Translations under genes and position numbers: made by a program
Shown here: in pieces, positions 13,523-21,116 of the stretch
Numbering within the stretch: position 1 is the stretch's first letter
Layout: each line of letters opens with the position of its first letter
Notes under the pieces: model-generated
What the model saw: only the letters and a program-made list of their open reading frames with translations
Told to the model about the DNA's origin: nothing
The model's database searches: none
Assembly (NCBI GenBank): GCA_910579595.1
Contig: CAJTVM010000033.1
Coordinates: forward strand, 1-28,368
Length of the DNA stretch: 28,368 bases
Source: an uncultured Oscillospiraceae bacterium
GTDB taxonomy: Bacteria; Bacillota; Clostridia; Oscillospirales; Oscillospiraceae
Reading direction: 5' to 3'

Positions 13523-15712
13523 TTAAAGTTCTTTTTGCTTGCTTTTTTGTTCAAGAAGAAGTAAGTCCTTCCGCATGGTGAGGGAGATCCGCTTTTTCTT
13601 CTCGTCCACGTCCTTCACCCACACGGTCACCACGTCGCCTACGCTGAGCACCTCCGACGGATGCTTGATGAATTTATTGCAGATCTGGCTGATATGTACC
13701 AGCCCGTCCTGGTGGACGCCGATGTCCACAAAGGCCCCGAAATCGATGACGTTGCGCACGGTGCCCTTCAGCTCCATGCCGGGCTTCAGATCCTTGATCT
13801 CCAGCACGTCGGTGCGCAGCACGGGGGCGGGCAGCTCGTCCCGGGGGTCGCGGCCCGGCTTGATCAGCTCCGCCGCTACGTCCCGCAGGGTGGGGACGCC
13901 TACGCCGCATTCTTCCGCCGCCCTCTCCTCGCCGTAGGCGGCGAGCTGGCCCTTCAAGTCGCCCAGCCTGCCCTCCTTTACGTCCGCCATGTGGCGGCCG
14001 CACAGCGCCAGCAGCTTTTCAGCCGCCTGGTAGCTCTCCGGGTGGACGGCGGTGTTGTCCAGGGGGGAATTGCTTTCCGGCACCCGCAGGAAGCCCGCGC
14101 ACTGTTCGAAAGCCTTGGGGCCCAGCTTCGGGACCTTCAAAATCTGCTTGCGGGTAGTGAAGGGGCCATTCTCCTCCCGGTATTTCACGATATTTTTTGC
14201 CGTGGTGCCGTTCAGCCCCGCCACCCGGGTGAGCAGGGGGGCGGAGGCAGTGTTTACGTCCACGCCTACGGCGTTCACGCAGTCCTCCACCACGCCGTCC
14301 AGGGCCTCGCCCAGCCGGGCCTGGGGCATATCGTGCTGATACTGGCCTACGCCGATGGATTTTGGGTCGATCTTCACCAGCTCCGCCAGGGGATCCTGAA
14401 GCCGCCGGGCGATGGACACGGCGGAGCGAAGGTTTACGTCGAACTCGGGGAATTCCTCCGCCGCCAGCTTGGACGCGGAGTACACCGACGCCCCCGCCTC
14501 ATTGACGATCATGTAGCTCACGCCGCCGCCCACCTTGCGGATCAGCTCCACCGCCATCTGCTCCGTTTCCCGGCTGGCTGTGCCGTTGCCGATGGCAATG
14601 TGGGCCACCTTGTACTTCTTGATGAAAACGGACAGCTTGTCAATGGCCTCGTGCTTCCCCCGCTCGCCGTGGGTGGGGTAGACCACCGTGGTGTCCAGCA
14701 CCTTGCCGGTGGGGTCAACAACCGCTACTTTGCACCCCATGCGGTAGCCGGGATCCAGGCCCATGGTGACGAAGCCCTTTACCGGGGGCTGCATGAGCAA
14801 GGGCTTCAGATTCAGCGCAAACTGGCCGATGGCTCCCTCGTTTGCCTTCTCCGTCAGCTCGGAGCGCACCTCCCGCTCCAGGGAGGGGGCGATGAGCCGG
14901 TCGTAGGCGTCCTCGGCGGCGGCGATGACAAATTCCATGGCCGCACGGTTGGGCACCACCTTCCGCCGCAAGGCCACCAGGACCGTTTCCCGGTCCATCT
15001 CCACGGACGCTTTGAGGATTTCCTCCCGTTCGCCCCGGTTGATGGCCAGCACCTGATGTCCTTGGGTTTTGAATAACGGGCTTGAAAACTCATAGTAGAG
15101 ACGGTATACGCTGTCCTCCGGCTCCTTTGCCGCCGCGCAGGACACAAGGCTGGCCCGCCGCCAGTACAGCTCCCGGAGCATTTTGCGCACGCCGGCATCA
15201 TCGGAGATCAGCTCGGCGATGATGTCGCTGGCCCCTTGGAGGGCGTCCTCCACCGTCTCCACGCCCTTTTCCGGATCGATGTAGTCCTGGGCCGCCTGTT
15301 CCATGTCCACCGCGGGGCCAATGGCGTAGGCCAGCGCCGCCAGCGGTTCCAGCCCCTTCTCCCGGGCCATGGTAGCGCGAGTACGGCGCTTTTGTTTGTA
15401 GGGCCTGTAAAGATCTTCCACCTCCGACAGGGTGGAGGCCGCGTCAATGGCGGCGGACAGCTCATCCGTCAGCTTGCCCTGGTTTTCAATGGACTGCTTT
15501 ACCTCGTCCCGGCGGTCCTGCAAATTACGCAGGTACTGTAAGCGGTCCGCCAGCTGCCGGATGAGCTGGTCATCCATGGCCCCGTGGAGCTCCTTGCGGT
15601 AGCGGGCGATGAAGGGGACGGTATTCCCCCCGTCCAGCAGGGTGACGATGTTTTCGATATGCTGCTGGGGCCGGTCCAGCTCTCGGGCCAGAATCTGTAT
15701 AATTGTCTCCAT
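13523..15712 (-). CDS. tex: Tex-family RNA-binding transcription accessory protein
   Basis: A 729-residue protein. ATG 15712 follows gaggggtt; the open frame upstream lacks a start with a ribosome site. Domain order matches Tex: an N-terminal HtH/HhH-like region (METIIQILARELDRP, FIARYRKE), a central YqgF/RNase H-like domain (TMGLDPGYRMGCKVAVVD; HIAIGNGTASRETE), a double HhH (VNTASAPLLTRVAGLNGTTA; LKVPKLGPKAFEQCAGFLRV), and a C-terminal S1 domain (ELKGTVRNVIDFGAFVDIG; DGLVHISQI) ending near residue 712. Tex binds nucleic acids and affects transcription and RNA metabolism; its exact function differs between species. It lies 23 bp downstream of the C_GCAxxG_C_C gene and is probably co-transcribed with it. 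Confidence 0.95.
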   Translation of the reverse strand: METIIQILARELDRPQQHIENIVTLLDGGNTVPFIARYRKELHGAMDDQLIRQLADRLQYLRNLQDRRDEVKQSIENQGKLTDELSAAIDAASTLSEVEDLYRPYKQKRRTRATMAREKGLEPLAALAYAIGPAVDMEQAAQDYIDPEKGVETVEDALQGASDIIAELISDDAGVRKMLRELYWRRASLVSCAAAKEPEDSVYRLYYEFSSPLFKTQGHQVLAINRGEREEILKASVEMDRETVLVALRRKVVPNRAAMEFVIAAAEDAYDRLIAPSLEREVRSELTEKANEGAIGQFALNLKPLLMQPPVKGFVTMGLDPGYRMGCKVAVVDPTGKVLDTTVVYPTHGERGKHEAIDKLSVFIKKYKVAHIAIGNGTASRETEQMAVELIRKVGGGVSYMIVNEAGASVYSASKLAAEEFPEFDVNLRSAVSIARRLQDPLAELVKIDPKSIGVGQYQHDMPQARLGEALDGVVEDCVNAVGVDVNTASAPLLTRVAGLNGTTAKNIVKYREENGPFTTRKQILKVPKLGPKAFEQCAGFLRVPESNSPLDNTAVHPESYQAAEKLLALCGRHMADVKEGRLGDLKGQLAAYGEERAAEECGVGVPTLRDVAAELIKPGRDPRDELPAPVLRTDVLEIKDLKPGMELKGTVRNVIDFGAFVDIGVHQDGLVHISQICNKFIKHPSEVLSVGDVVTVWVKDVDEKKKRISLTMRKDLLLLEQKSKQKEL

Positions 15713-15735
15713 ATATAACCCCTCGTTGTTAGAAT

Positions 15736-16122
15736 TTACTCCAATCCGGTTTCTTCGCAGAGGTAGTCCACGCACCAGCGCACCAGGCCATCGCAATGGG
15801 GCTTGCGCTCCTCGCCCCGATCATGGGCGGCTTTCAGCAGGGCGGCGCAGTCAATCGCGCCGTTTTCCGCCCGGAACCGCCGGATCAAGTCCAGCCGCTT
15901 TTCCTGGGGCTGGCCCAGCCCGCCCAAGGCGATCAGCGCGCCGATCATCGCTCCGCAGGTGCCGCCGCAGCCCATGCCGCCGCCAAAATTCAGCGCCAAG
16001 GCATACAGCTGATCCCGATCCATGCCCATGTCCCCGGCGAAGGGGAGAATTACCGACTGGGCACAGTTGTAATGGACCTCGGTGCACGCCCGCAGGGCGG
16101 CCATATCCTCTTTCCTTGTCAT
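15736..16122 (-). CDS. C_GCAxxG_C_C family redox-type protein
   Basis: A 128-residue protein from ATG 16122, after caggagg. It has the family's Cys pattern: NCAQSVILPFA (C20), then GGGMGCGGTCGAMIGALIALG (C52 and C56), and later single cysteines in IDCAALL, HCDG and WCVDYLC. By family knowledge these are small helical proteins, some with selenocysteine, thought to bind a metal or take part in redox chemistry; the biochemical role is unknown. No in-frame TGA is needed here, so it is the all-Cys form. A promoter with an extended -10 lies just upstream, and tex follows after 23 bp. Confidence 0.88.
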   Translation of the reverse strand: MTRKEDMAALRACTEVHYNCAQSVILPFAGDMGMDRDQLYALALNFGGGMGCGGTCGAMIGALIALGGLGQPQEKRLDLIRRFRAENGAIDCAALLKAAHDRGEERKPHCDGLVRWCVDYLCEETGLE

Positions 16123-16154
16123 ATCCCTTTTCCTCCTGTTGCGAATGTGACAAC

Positions 16155-16183
16155 AGTATATCACACTTTTTCCCATATGTAAA
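16155..16183 (-). promoter_or_regulatory. Promoter of the C_GCAxxG_C_C - tex unit
   Basis: On the minus strand, TTTACA (16178-16183, 5/6), a 17-bp spacer and TATACT (16155-16160, 5/6) with the extended TG (TGATATACT). The start would lie about 25 bp upstream of the ATG. Confidence 0.78.
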
Positions 16184-16226
16184 AGAAAAAGCAGGCGGAT
16201 AACCATCTGCCCAGCCTGTCGAAGAA

Positions 16227-16252
16227 CGCGGCATAGGTTGTCCTATGCCGCG
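16227..16252 (-). terminator. Hairpin downstream of the TraX-like gene
   Basis: An 11-bp perfect stem, cgcggcatagg (16227-16237) and cctatgccgcg (16242-16252), with a 4-nt loop, 31 bp after the TraX-like stop codon on the minus strand. The following minus-strand sequence (TTCTTC) is only weakly U-rich. It lies upstream of the promoter of the next gene, which fits a terminator. Confidence 0.6.
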
Positions 16253-16282
16253 TCTGATTTTTCATTGCTTTTCACACCGCCG

Positions 16283-17098
16283 TTACACCGGCCCGGGCGC
16301 CGGGGAAGCCCCCCGCTGCATCCACACCCAAAGCGCCAGCAGCACCAGGAGCAGCGGATAATACACATAGTACGCATATTTCCCCAGCCTGTTCTCCCCG
16401 TTCCTGCGCTCCCCGCTGCACAGGGAGATCAGGATGAACCCCATGGCGGCGGTGACATAGATCAGGCTCACCCCCAGCCCGGCGATCAGGCTCATGGCGC
16501 GCCGCCGGCGCAGCAGGAACAGCACCGACGCAATCAGCACAAACCCCCAGCCGAATTTGCAGTTGATCAGCACCGACCACAGGCAGCCGCCCAGCGCCGC
16601 CACGGCGCTGAGGGCGTAGCCCACCGCCCCGCGCCCTTCCGCAGACTTCATCATCCACAGGGTGACCAGGGCGATCAGCACCGACCACAGGGTGTTCTGG
16701 GAGTCCCAGTTCCATACCTGCCCGTACACGGCCAGATCGTAGGGCACCTCAGAGATCAGGGCAAATACCAGTACGGACAGGGCATATTTCCCCATGCTGG
16801 AGGTGTGCTCCACCCCCTGCACCAGCAGATAGGCGTAGATGGAGATGGCAATCATGCCGATGATCTCCGCCACCGAGCCGATCCCCGCCCACAGCATGGC
16901 CTCCGCGTCTCCGGCCAGCAGCTCGCTGAGCTGGGCGGGGGAGTATTGGTACACATGGAGCATCCCGTTCTGGATCACCGCGGCGCTGAAAAAGTACAGC
17001 GTCAGCAGCAGCGCCCCGGCAATCTTCAGCGTGTTGACGGAGATGCTGGGGAACAGGGATTTTTTGCGCTCCAGGCCACTGTCATATTCCGTTGTCAT
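16283..17098 (-). CDS. TraX-like integral membrane protein
   Basis: A 271-residue protein with about eight membrane segments, from ATG 17098 after aaaggagg. It has the TraX-family core: NTLKIAGALLLTLYFFSAA near the start, IYAYLLVQGVEHTSS, KYALSVLVFALISEVPYDLA, then the conserved QNTLWSVLIALVTLW. The founding TraX acetylates F-plasmid pilin; the many chromosomal Bacillota members are uncharacterised and are probably membrane acyltransferases (inference). No conjugation genes are nearby, so a role in conjugation is not supported. It is head-to-head with the pullulanase gene with essentially no promoter space between them. Confidence 0.85.
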   Translation of the reverse strand: MTTEYDSGLERKKSLFPSISVNTLKIAGALLLTLYFFSAAVIQNGMLHVYQYSPAQLSELLAGDAEAMLWAGIGSVAEIIGMIAISIYAYLLVQGVEHTSSMGKYALSVLVFALISEVPYDLAVYGQVWNWDSQNTLWSVLIALVTLWMMKSAEGRGAVGYALSAVAALGGCLWSVLINCKFGWGFVLIASVLFLLRRRRAMSLIAGLGVSLIYVTAAMGFILISLCSGERRNGENRLGKYAYYVYYPLLLVLLALWVWMQRGASPAPGPV

Positions 17099-19020
17099 CA
17101 GAGGGCCTCCTTTCCGGCGGCTCAGGCGGAACCGCCCCGGCTTGCGGGCCGCGGGCCGGACCGGTGGAAGCCCGGGCCGTGTTCAAACTGTGGAGCCCGG
17201 AAGCGGAGCGAATAGAGCTGTCCCTGTACCGGGACGATACGTCCGGCGCGTACGAAACCCTGCCGCTGATCCAGGGGGAATGGGGGGTGTGGTCACAGGC
17301 GGTGGAGGGGGACCTCCACGGGGTATACTACGACTACGCCGTCTGGACGCACGGCGTGCGCCAGACTACCGCCGACCCCTATGCCATCGCCTGCGGCTGC
17401 AACGGGGTGCGCAGCATGGCGGCCGACCTGTCCCGCACCAATCCGGAGGGCTGGGCCGACGACTGCCCTCCCCCCGCCCAGCCGGAGCAGATCATCTACG
17501 AGCTGCACGTCAAGGACTTCTCCTTCGATCCGGACGGCGGGGCGCCCGCCCCCTACCGGGGGAAGTTCAAGGCGTTTTCCTGGCGGGATGGGCACGGCAA
17601 TCCCCCGGCGTGCATGGAGCACCTGAAAAGCCTGGGGGTGACCCATGTCCAGCTGCTGCCCATCTTTGACTTCGGCTCGGTGGACGAGAGGGGCGGCGCG
17701 GAGCAGTTCAACTGGGGCTACGATCCGGTGAACTATAACACCCCTGAGGGCAGCTACGCCACCGACCCCTCCGACGGCGCGGCCCGCATACGGGAGTGCA
17801 AGGAGATGATCCAGGCCCTCCACCAAAACGGACTGCGGGTGGTGATGGACGTAGTGTACAACCACACCTACCGCGCGGATTCCTGGCTGGAACGTTCCGC
17901 GCCGGGGTACTACTACCGCCGGAACGGGGACGGCTCTCTGTCCGACGGCTCCGCCTGCGGCAACGATATTGCCGCAGGCCGGGCCATGGCGGACAATTAT
18001 ATTGTCAGCTCCGTGCTCTACTGGGCCAGGGAGTACCACATCGACGGCTTCCGCTTCGACTTGATGGGCCTGCTGACCGTAGAGCTGATGAACCGCATCC
18101 GCGCCGAGCTGGATGCCGCCTTCGGCCCCGGGGAAAAACTGATGTACGGCGAGCCCTGGCTGGCCAACGGCTCCCCCATGGAACCGGACACCCATCCGGC
18201 GCTGAAAAACGCGCTGCCCCTGCTCCACCCCGACGTGGGCGTGTTCTGCGATTTGACCCGGGACGCCATCAAGGGCGATGCCTTCGAGGAAACCCTTCCC
18301 GGCTTTGTCAACGGAGGGGAGGGGCTGGAGGAGGACATCCTCCGCGCCGCCGCCGGCTGGCGGGAGGGACAGGGGGATTACACCCCTCGAAGCTGCGCCC
18401 AGATTGTGAACTATGTCTCCGCCCATGACAATTTCACCCTGTGGGATAAGCTGGTGATGTGCCTGGACGTGACCGGGGGCGTCCCGGGTCCGGCGGATTT
18501 GGATCGCCTCCGGGTGGAGGTTCTTGCCCAGAACAAGCTGGCGGCGTTCATCTACTTCACCTGCCAGGGCAGGCTGTTTATGCAGGCCGGGGAGGAGTTC
18601 GGCCGCACCAAGCTGGGGGAGGGCAACAGCTTCCGCTCCCCGCCGGAGCTGAATATGCTGCGCTGGGCCAGGGCCCGGGAGTTTGCGGGGCTGACGGACT
18701 ACTACCGGGAGCTGATCCAGCTGCGCAAGTCCCTGCCGGGGCTGTGCGACAAATCCCCCTCCGCGGCAGAGAGGATTGCAAACCAGACCATCCACCGCCC
18801 CAAGGTGGTATCCTTCCAGGTGGAAGGGGGCGGCCCGGACGGGGAGCGGCTGCTCATCGCATATAACGCCTCTGACAGCGCGTTTTCCCTCCCTCTGCCC
18901 AGCGGACGGTGGATTGTCCGGGCGGACGGCGCCAGCGCCGGCCAGCGCCGCCCCACCGGCGGGGAAACCGCCAGCATCCCCCCGTGCAGCGGGCTGCTGC
19001 TCCTGCGGGAAGGGGATTAA
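17092..19020 (+). CDS. pulA: Type I pullulanase (GH13), N-terminus uncertain
   Basis: Up to 642 residues from TTG 17092; alternatives are GTG 17164 or 17176 (618 or 614 residues). None has a good ribosome site. A CBM48 domain (AVFKLWSPEAERIELSLY onward) is followed by a GH13 barrel. Numbered from TTG 17092: the type I pullulanase signature FNWGYDP (206-212), region I DVVYNH (D253), nucleophile D323 in GFRFD, acid/base E354 in YGEPW, and D446 in SAHDN. The enzyme hydrolyses alpha-1,6 bonds in pullulan, amylopectin or glycogen limit dextrins. No signal peptide is visible, so it is cytoplasmic. The usual lead-in before CBM48 (a YDG-LGA-type segment) is missing or unrecognisable, and the start overlaps the divergent TraX-like gene by 7 bp. 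First gene of the glucan operon. Confidence 0.9.
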   Translation: MSSEGLLSGGSGGTAPACGPRAGPVEARAVFKLWSPEAERIELSLYRDDTSGAYETLPLIQGEWGVWSQAVEGDLHGVYYDYAVWTHGVRQTTADPYAIACGCNGVRSMAADLSRTNPEGWADDCPPPAQPEQIIYELHVKDFSFDPDGGAPAPYRGKFKAFSWRDGHGNPPACMEHLKSLGVTHVQLLPIFDFGSVDERGGAEQFNWGYDPVNYNTPEGSYATDPSDGAARIRECKEMIQALHQNGLRVVMDVVYNHTYRADSWLERSAPGYYYRRNGDGSLSDGSACGNDIAAGRAMADNYIVSSVLYWAREYHIDGFRFDLMGLLTVELMNRIRAELDAAFGPGEKLMYGEPWLANGSPMEPDTHPALKNALPLLHPDVGVFCDLTRDAIKGDAFEETLPGFVNGGEGLEEDILRAAAGWREGQGDYTPRSCAQIVNYVSAHDNFTLWDKLVMCLDVTGGVPGPADLDRLRVEVLAQNKLAAFIYFTCQGRLFMQAGEEFGRTKLGEGNSFRSPPELNMLRWARAREFAGLTDYYRELIQLRKSLPGLCDKSPSAAERIANQTIHRPKVVSFQVEGGGPDGERLLIAYNASDSAFSLPLPSGRWIVRADGASAGQRRPTGGETASIPPCSGLLLLREGD

Positions 19021-19042
19021 GCTAAAGCAAAGGGTGCTTTTT

Positions 19043-21034
19043 ATGAAATTCATCTATGGAAAACAGGACTGGACGACCTTTGAGCGGGGGGAGGAGGCCT
19101 GCTTCCTCATGGCCAACGGCCTGGGGGGCTTTTGCTCCCTCACCGCCATCGGCTCCTGCGCCCGGAATGAGCATGGCCTGCTGATGGCCTGTGAGCACGC
19201 CCCCAACCGCCGGGTGCAGATGATCCAAGGGCTGGAGGACACGCTGACCCTGGGCGGGCAGACGTTCCCCCTGTCCAGCCAGGACTTTGAGGGCGATATC
19301 CCCCGTGTGGACGGGCGGGAAGGCCAGGCGGGCTTCACCTTCCGGGACTACCCCCAATGGAGCTATTTCATCCAGGGCGTGGAAGTTGTCAAAACCCTGG
19401 CCCTGGTTCCGGGGGAGAACACCGCGGCAATCCGCTATGAGCTGCACAACCGCAGCCGCGCCGCCGCCCTGCTCCGGATCACTCCCGGCCTGCGCTTCGT
19501 CCCCAAAGGAGAGGCCATGGAGCCCGGACAGCGGTTCACGTTGGAGGGAAACCGCATCCGTTCCAACGGGCGGACGCTGTATTTCCACACCAACGGCACG
19601 GTGCGCCCCCTGCCCCAGGCCCTGCGGGGGCCGTTCCACTTCGCCCAGGACGTCATGGACGGCAAACCCGCCGCCGGCTGGGCCGCCGTCAACCACTGTA
19701 TTGAGTTGTCCGTCCCCGCCGGGGAAAGCCACACATTGGAGGCGGTGTACGGCACGGCCCTGCCCCTGCCCGGCGCGGCGGAGGCGTTTTCCCAACTGGA
19801 GGAGCGCAACCGGGCGCTGGAGGATCAGGCGGGCTTTGCGGACGGGGCCGCCCGGACGCTGTCCCGGGCGGCGGGGCAGTTTCTCTCCCGCCGGGAATCC
19901 ACCGGGGGGCAGACCATCCTGGCGGGCTTCCCCTTCTTCGAGGACTGGGGCCGGGACACCATGATCGCCCTGGGGGGCTGCTGTCTGGCCACCCGGCGGT
20001 ATGGGGAGGCCAGGAGCATCCTGGAAACCTTCCTGGTCCATTGCCGCCGGGGCCTCATGCCCAACCTGTTTCCGGAGGGAAAAGACGCCCCCCGTTATAA
20101 CACAGCGGATGCGTCCCTGCTGTTTATCCTCTCTGTATACGATTACCTCTGCCGCACCGGCGACCGGGCCTTTGCGGAGTGCGCTTACGACACCATGGCG
20201 GACATTGTGGATTGGTACGAGAAGGGGACGGATTTCTCCATCCACATGGAGGAGGACGGCCTCATTTCCGCAGGCAGCGGCCTGGACCAGGTAACCTGGA
20301 TGGATGTAAATGTGGACGGCATCCTGCCCACCCCCCGCCACGGCAAACCGGTGGAGATCAACGCCTATTGGTACAACGCCCTGCGCGTCATGGAGCGGCT
20401 CCAGCCCCTGCTGGGAAAGGGGGACGGCTCCCGGTACGCCGGCATGGCGGCACGGGCGCGGCAGAACTTCCGAGAGAAGTTCTGGAACCGGTCCGCGGGC
20501 TGCCTGCGGGACGTAATTTCGGGAACAAAGGCGGATGAACAAATCCGATGCAACCAAATCTGGGCGGTATCCCTGCCCTTCCCACTCCTCCCTCCAGAGC
20601 AGGAAAAAAAGGTGGTTGACACGGTGTTTGAAAAGCTGTACACTCCATACGGGCTGCGCACCCTGGATCCCGCCGATCCAGAATTCCAACCTTTCTACGG
20701 CGGGGATCGGCTGAAGCGGGACTTGGCATACCACCAGGGCACTGTGTGGGCTTTTCCCCTGGGCGGGTACTATCTGGCCTACTTAAAGGTAAATGGCTAT
20801 TCCCAAAGGGCAAAGGACACCGTCCGCCGCCAGCTGGAGGCCGTCCGCAGCGCCCTGCGGGAGGGCTGCGCCGGACAGCTGCCGGAGATCTACGACGGTG
20901 GGAACCCAATCACCTCCAAAGGCTGCTTTGCCCAGGCGTGGAGCGTGGGGGAGCTGCTGCGGGTATACGACGCGCTGGAAGATAGGCCGCCGTCAGGCGG
21001 CCACGAGCGGCCGTTGAGCCCTAAGGCCCAATGA
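19043..21034 (+). CDS. Glycogen debranching enzyme, amylo-alpha-1,6-glucosidase (GH133)
   Basis: A 663-residue protein from ATG 19043 (aaaggg upstream), 22 bp after the pullulanase stop. The N-terminal domain is beta-rich (MKFIYGKQDWTTFERGEEAC, ANGLGGFCSLTAIG, NRRVQMIQ). The C-terminal (alpha/alpha)6 barrel holds the GDE signatures ILAGFPFFEDWGRDTMIAL, GLMPNLFPEG, TWMDVNVDG (418-426), EINAYWYNALRVM, YHQGTVWAFPLGGYYLAY and GCFAQAWSVGELLRVYDAL. The family removes the last alpha-1,6-linked glucose from branched dextrins. No signal peptide. The family core ends at YDALE; the last ~18 residues (DRPPSGGHERPLSPKAQ) are encoded over a small palindrome and look like an added tail. Confidence 0.92.
   Translation: MKFIYGKQDWTTFERGEEACFLMANGLGGFCSLTAIGSCARNEHGLLMACEHAPNRRVQMIQGLEDTLTLGGQTFPLSSQDFEGDIPRVDGREGQAGFTFRDYPQWSYFIQGVEVVKTLALVPGENTAAIRYELHNRSRAAALLRITPGLRFVPKGEAMEPGQRFTLEGNRIRSNGRTLYFHTNGTVRPLPQALRGPFHFAQDVMDGKPAAGWAAVNHCIELSVPAGESHTLEAVYGTALPLPGAAEAFSQLEERNRALEDQAGFADGAARTLSRAAGQFLSRRESTGGQTILAGFPFFEDWGRDTMIALGGCCLATRRYGEARSILETFLVHCRRGLMPNLFPEGKDAPRYNTADASLLFILSVYDYLCRTGDRAFAECAYDTMADIVDWYEKGTDFSIHMEEDGLISAGSGLDQVTWMDVNVDGILPTPRHGKPVEINAYWYNALRVMERLQPLLGKGDGSRYAGMAARARQNFREKFWNRSAGCLRDVISGTKADEQIRCNQIWAVSLPFPLLPPEQEKKVVDTVFEKLYTPYGLRTLDPADPEFQPFYGGDRLKRDLAYHQGTVWAFPLGGYYLAYLKVNGYSQRAKDTVRRQLEAVRSALREGCAGQLPEIYDGGNPITSKGCFAQAWSVGELLRVYDALEDRPPSGGHERPLSPKAQ
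20985..21002 (+). repeat. Short perfect hairpin in the 3' end of the GH133 gene
   Basis: ggccgcc-gtca-ggcggcc: a 7-bp GC-only stem with a 4-nt loop, followed by further GC-rich half-palindromes (agcggccg). It lies within the last codons of the gene and has no U-tract. It may stabilise or pause the operon mRNA, or may be a REP-like insertion. Confidence 0.4.
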
Positions 21035-21116
21035 CGCGAGCCGGCTGCAAGTCGAACAAACAGGATAACCGCGAAAAGATTTTATCAAGGGATCATATGA
21101 GAGGAGCAGACAGAAG

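Noticed and set aside
17293..19053. 586-codon minus-strand frame opposite pullulanase
   Set aside because: Shadow of the GH13 gene, whose five catalytic motifs are all intact on the plus strand.
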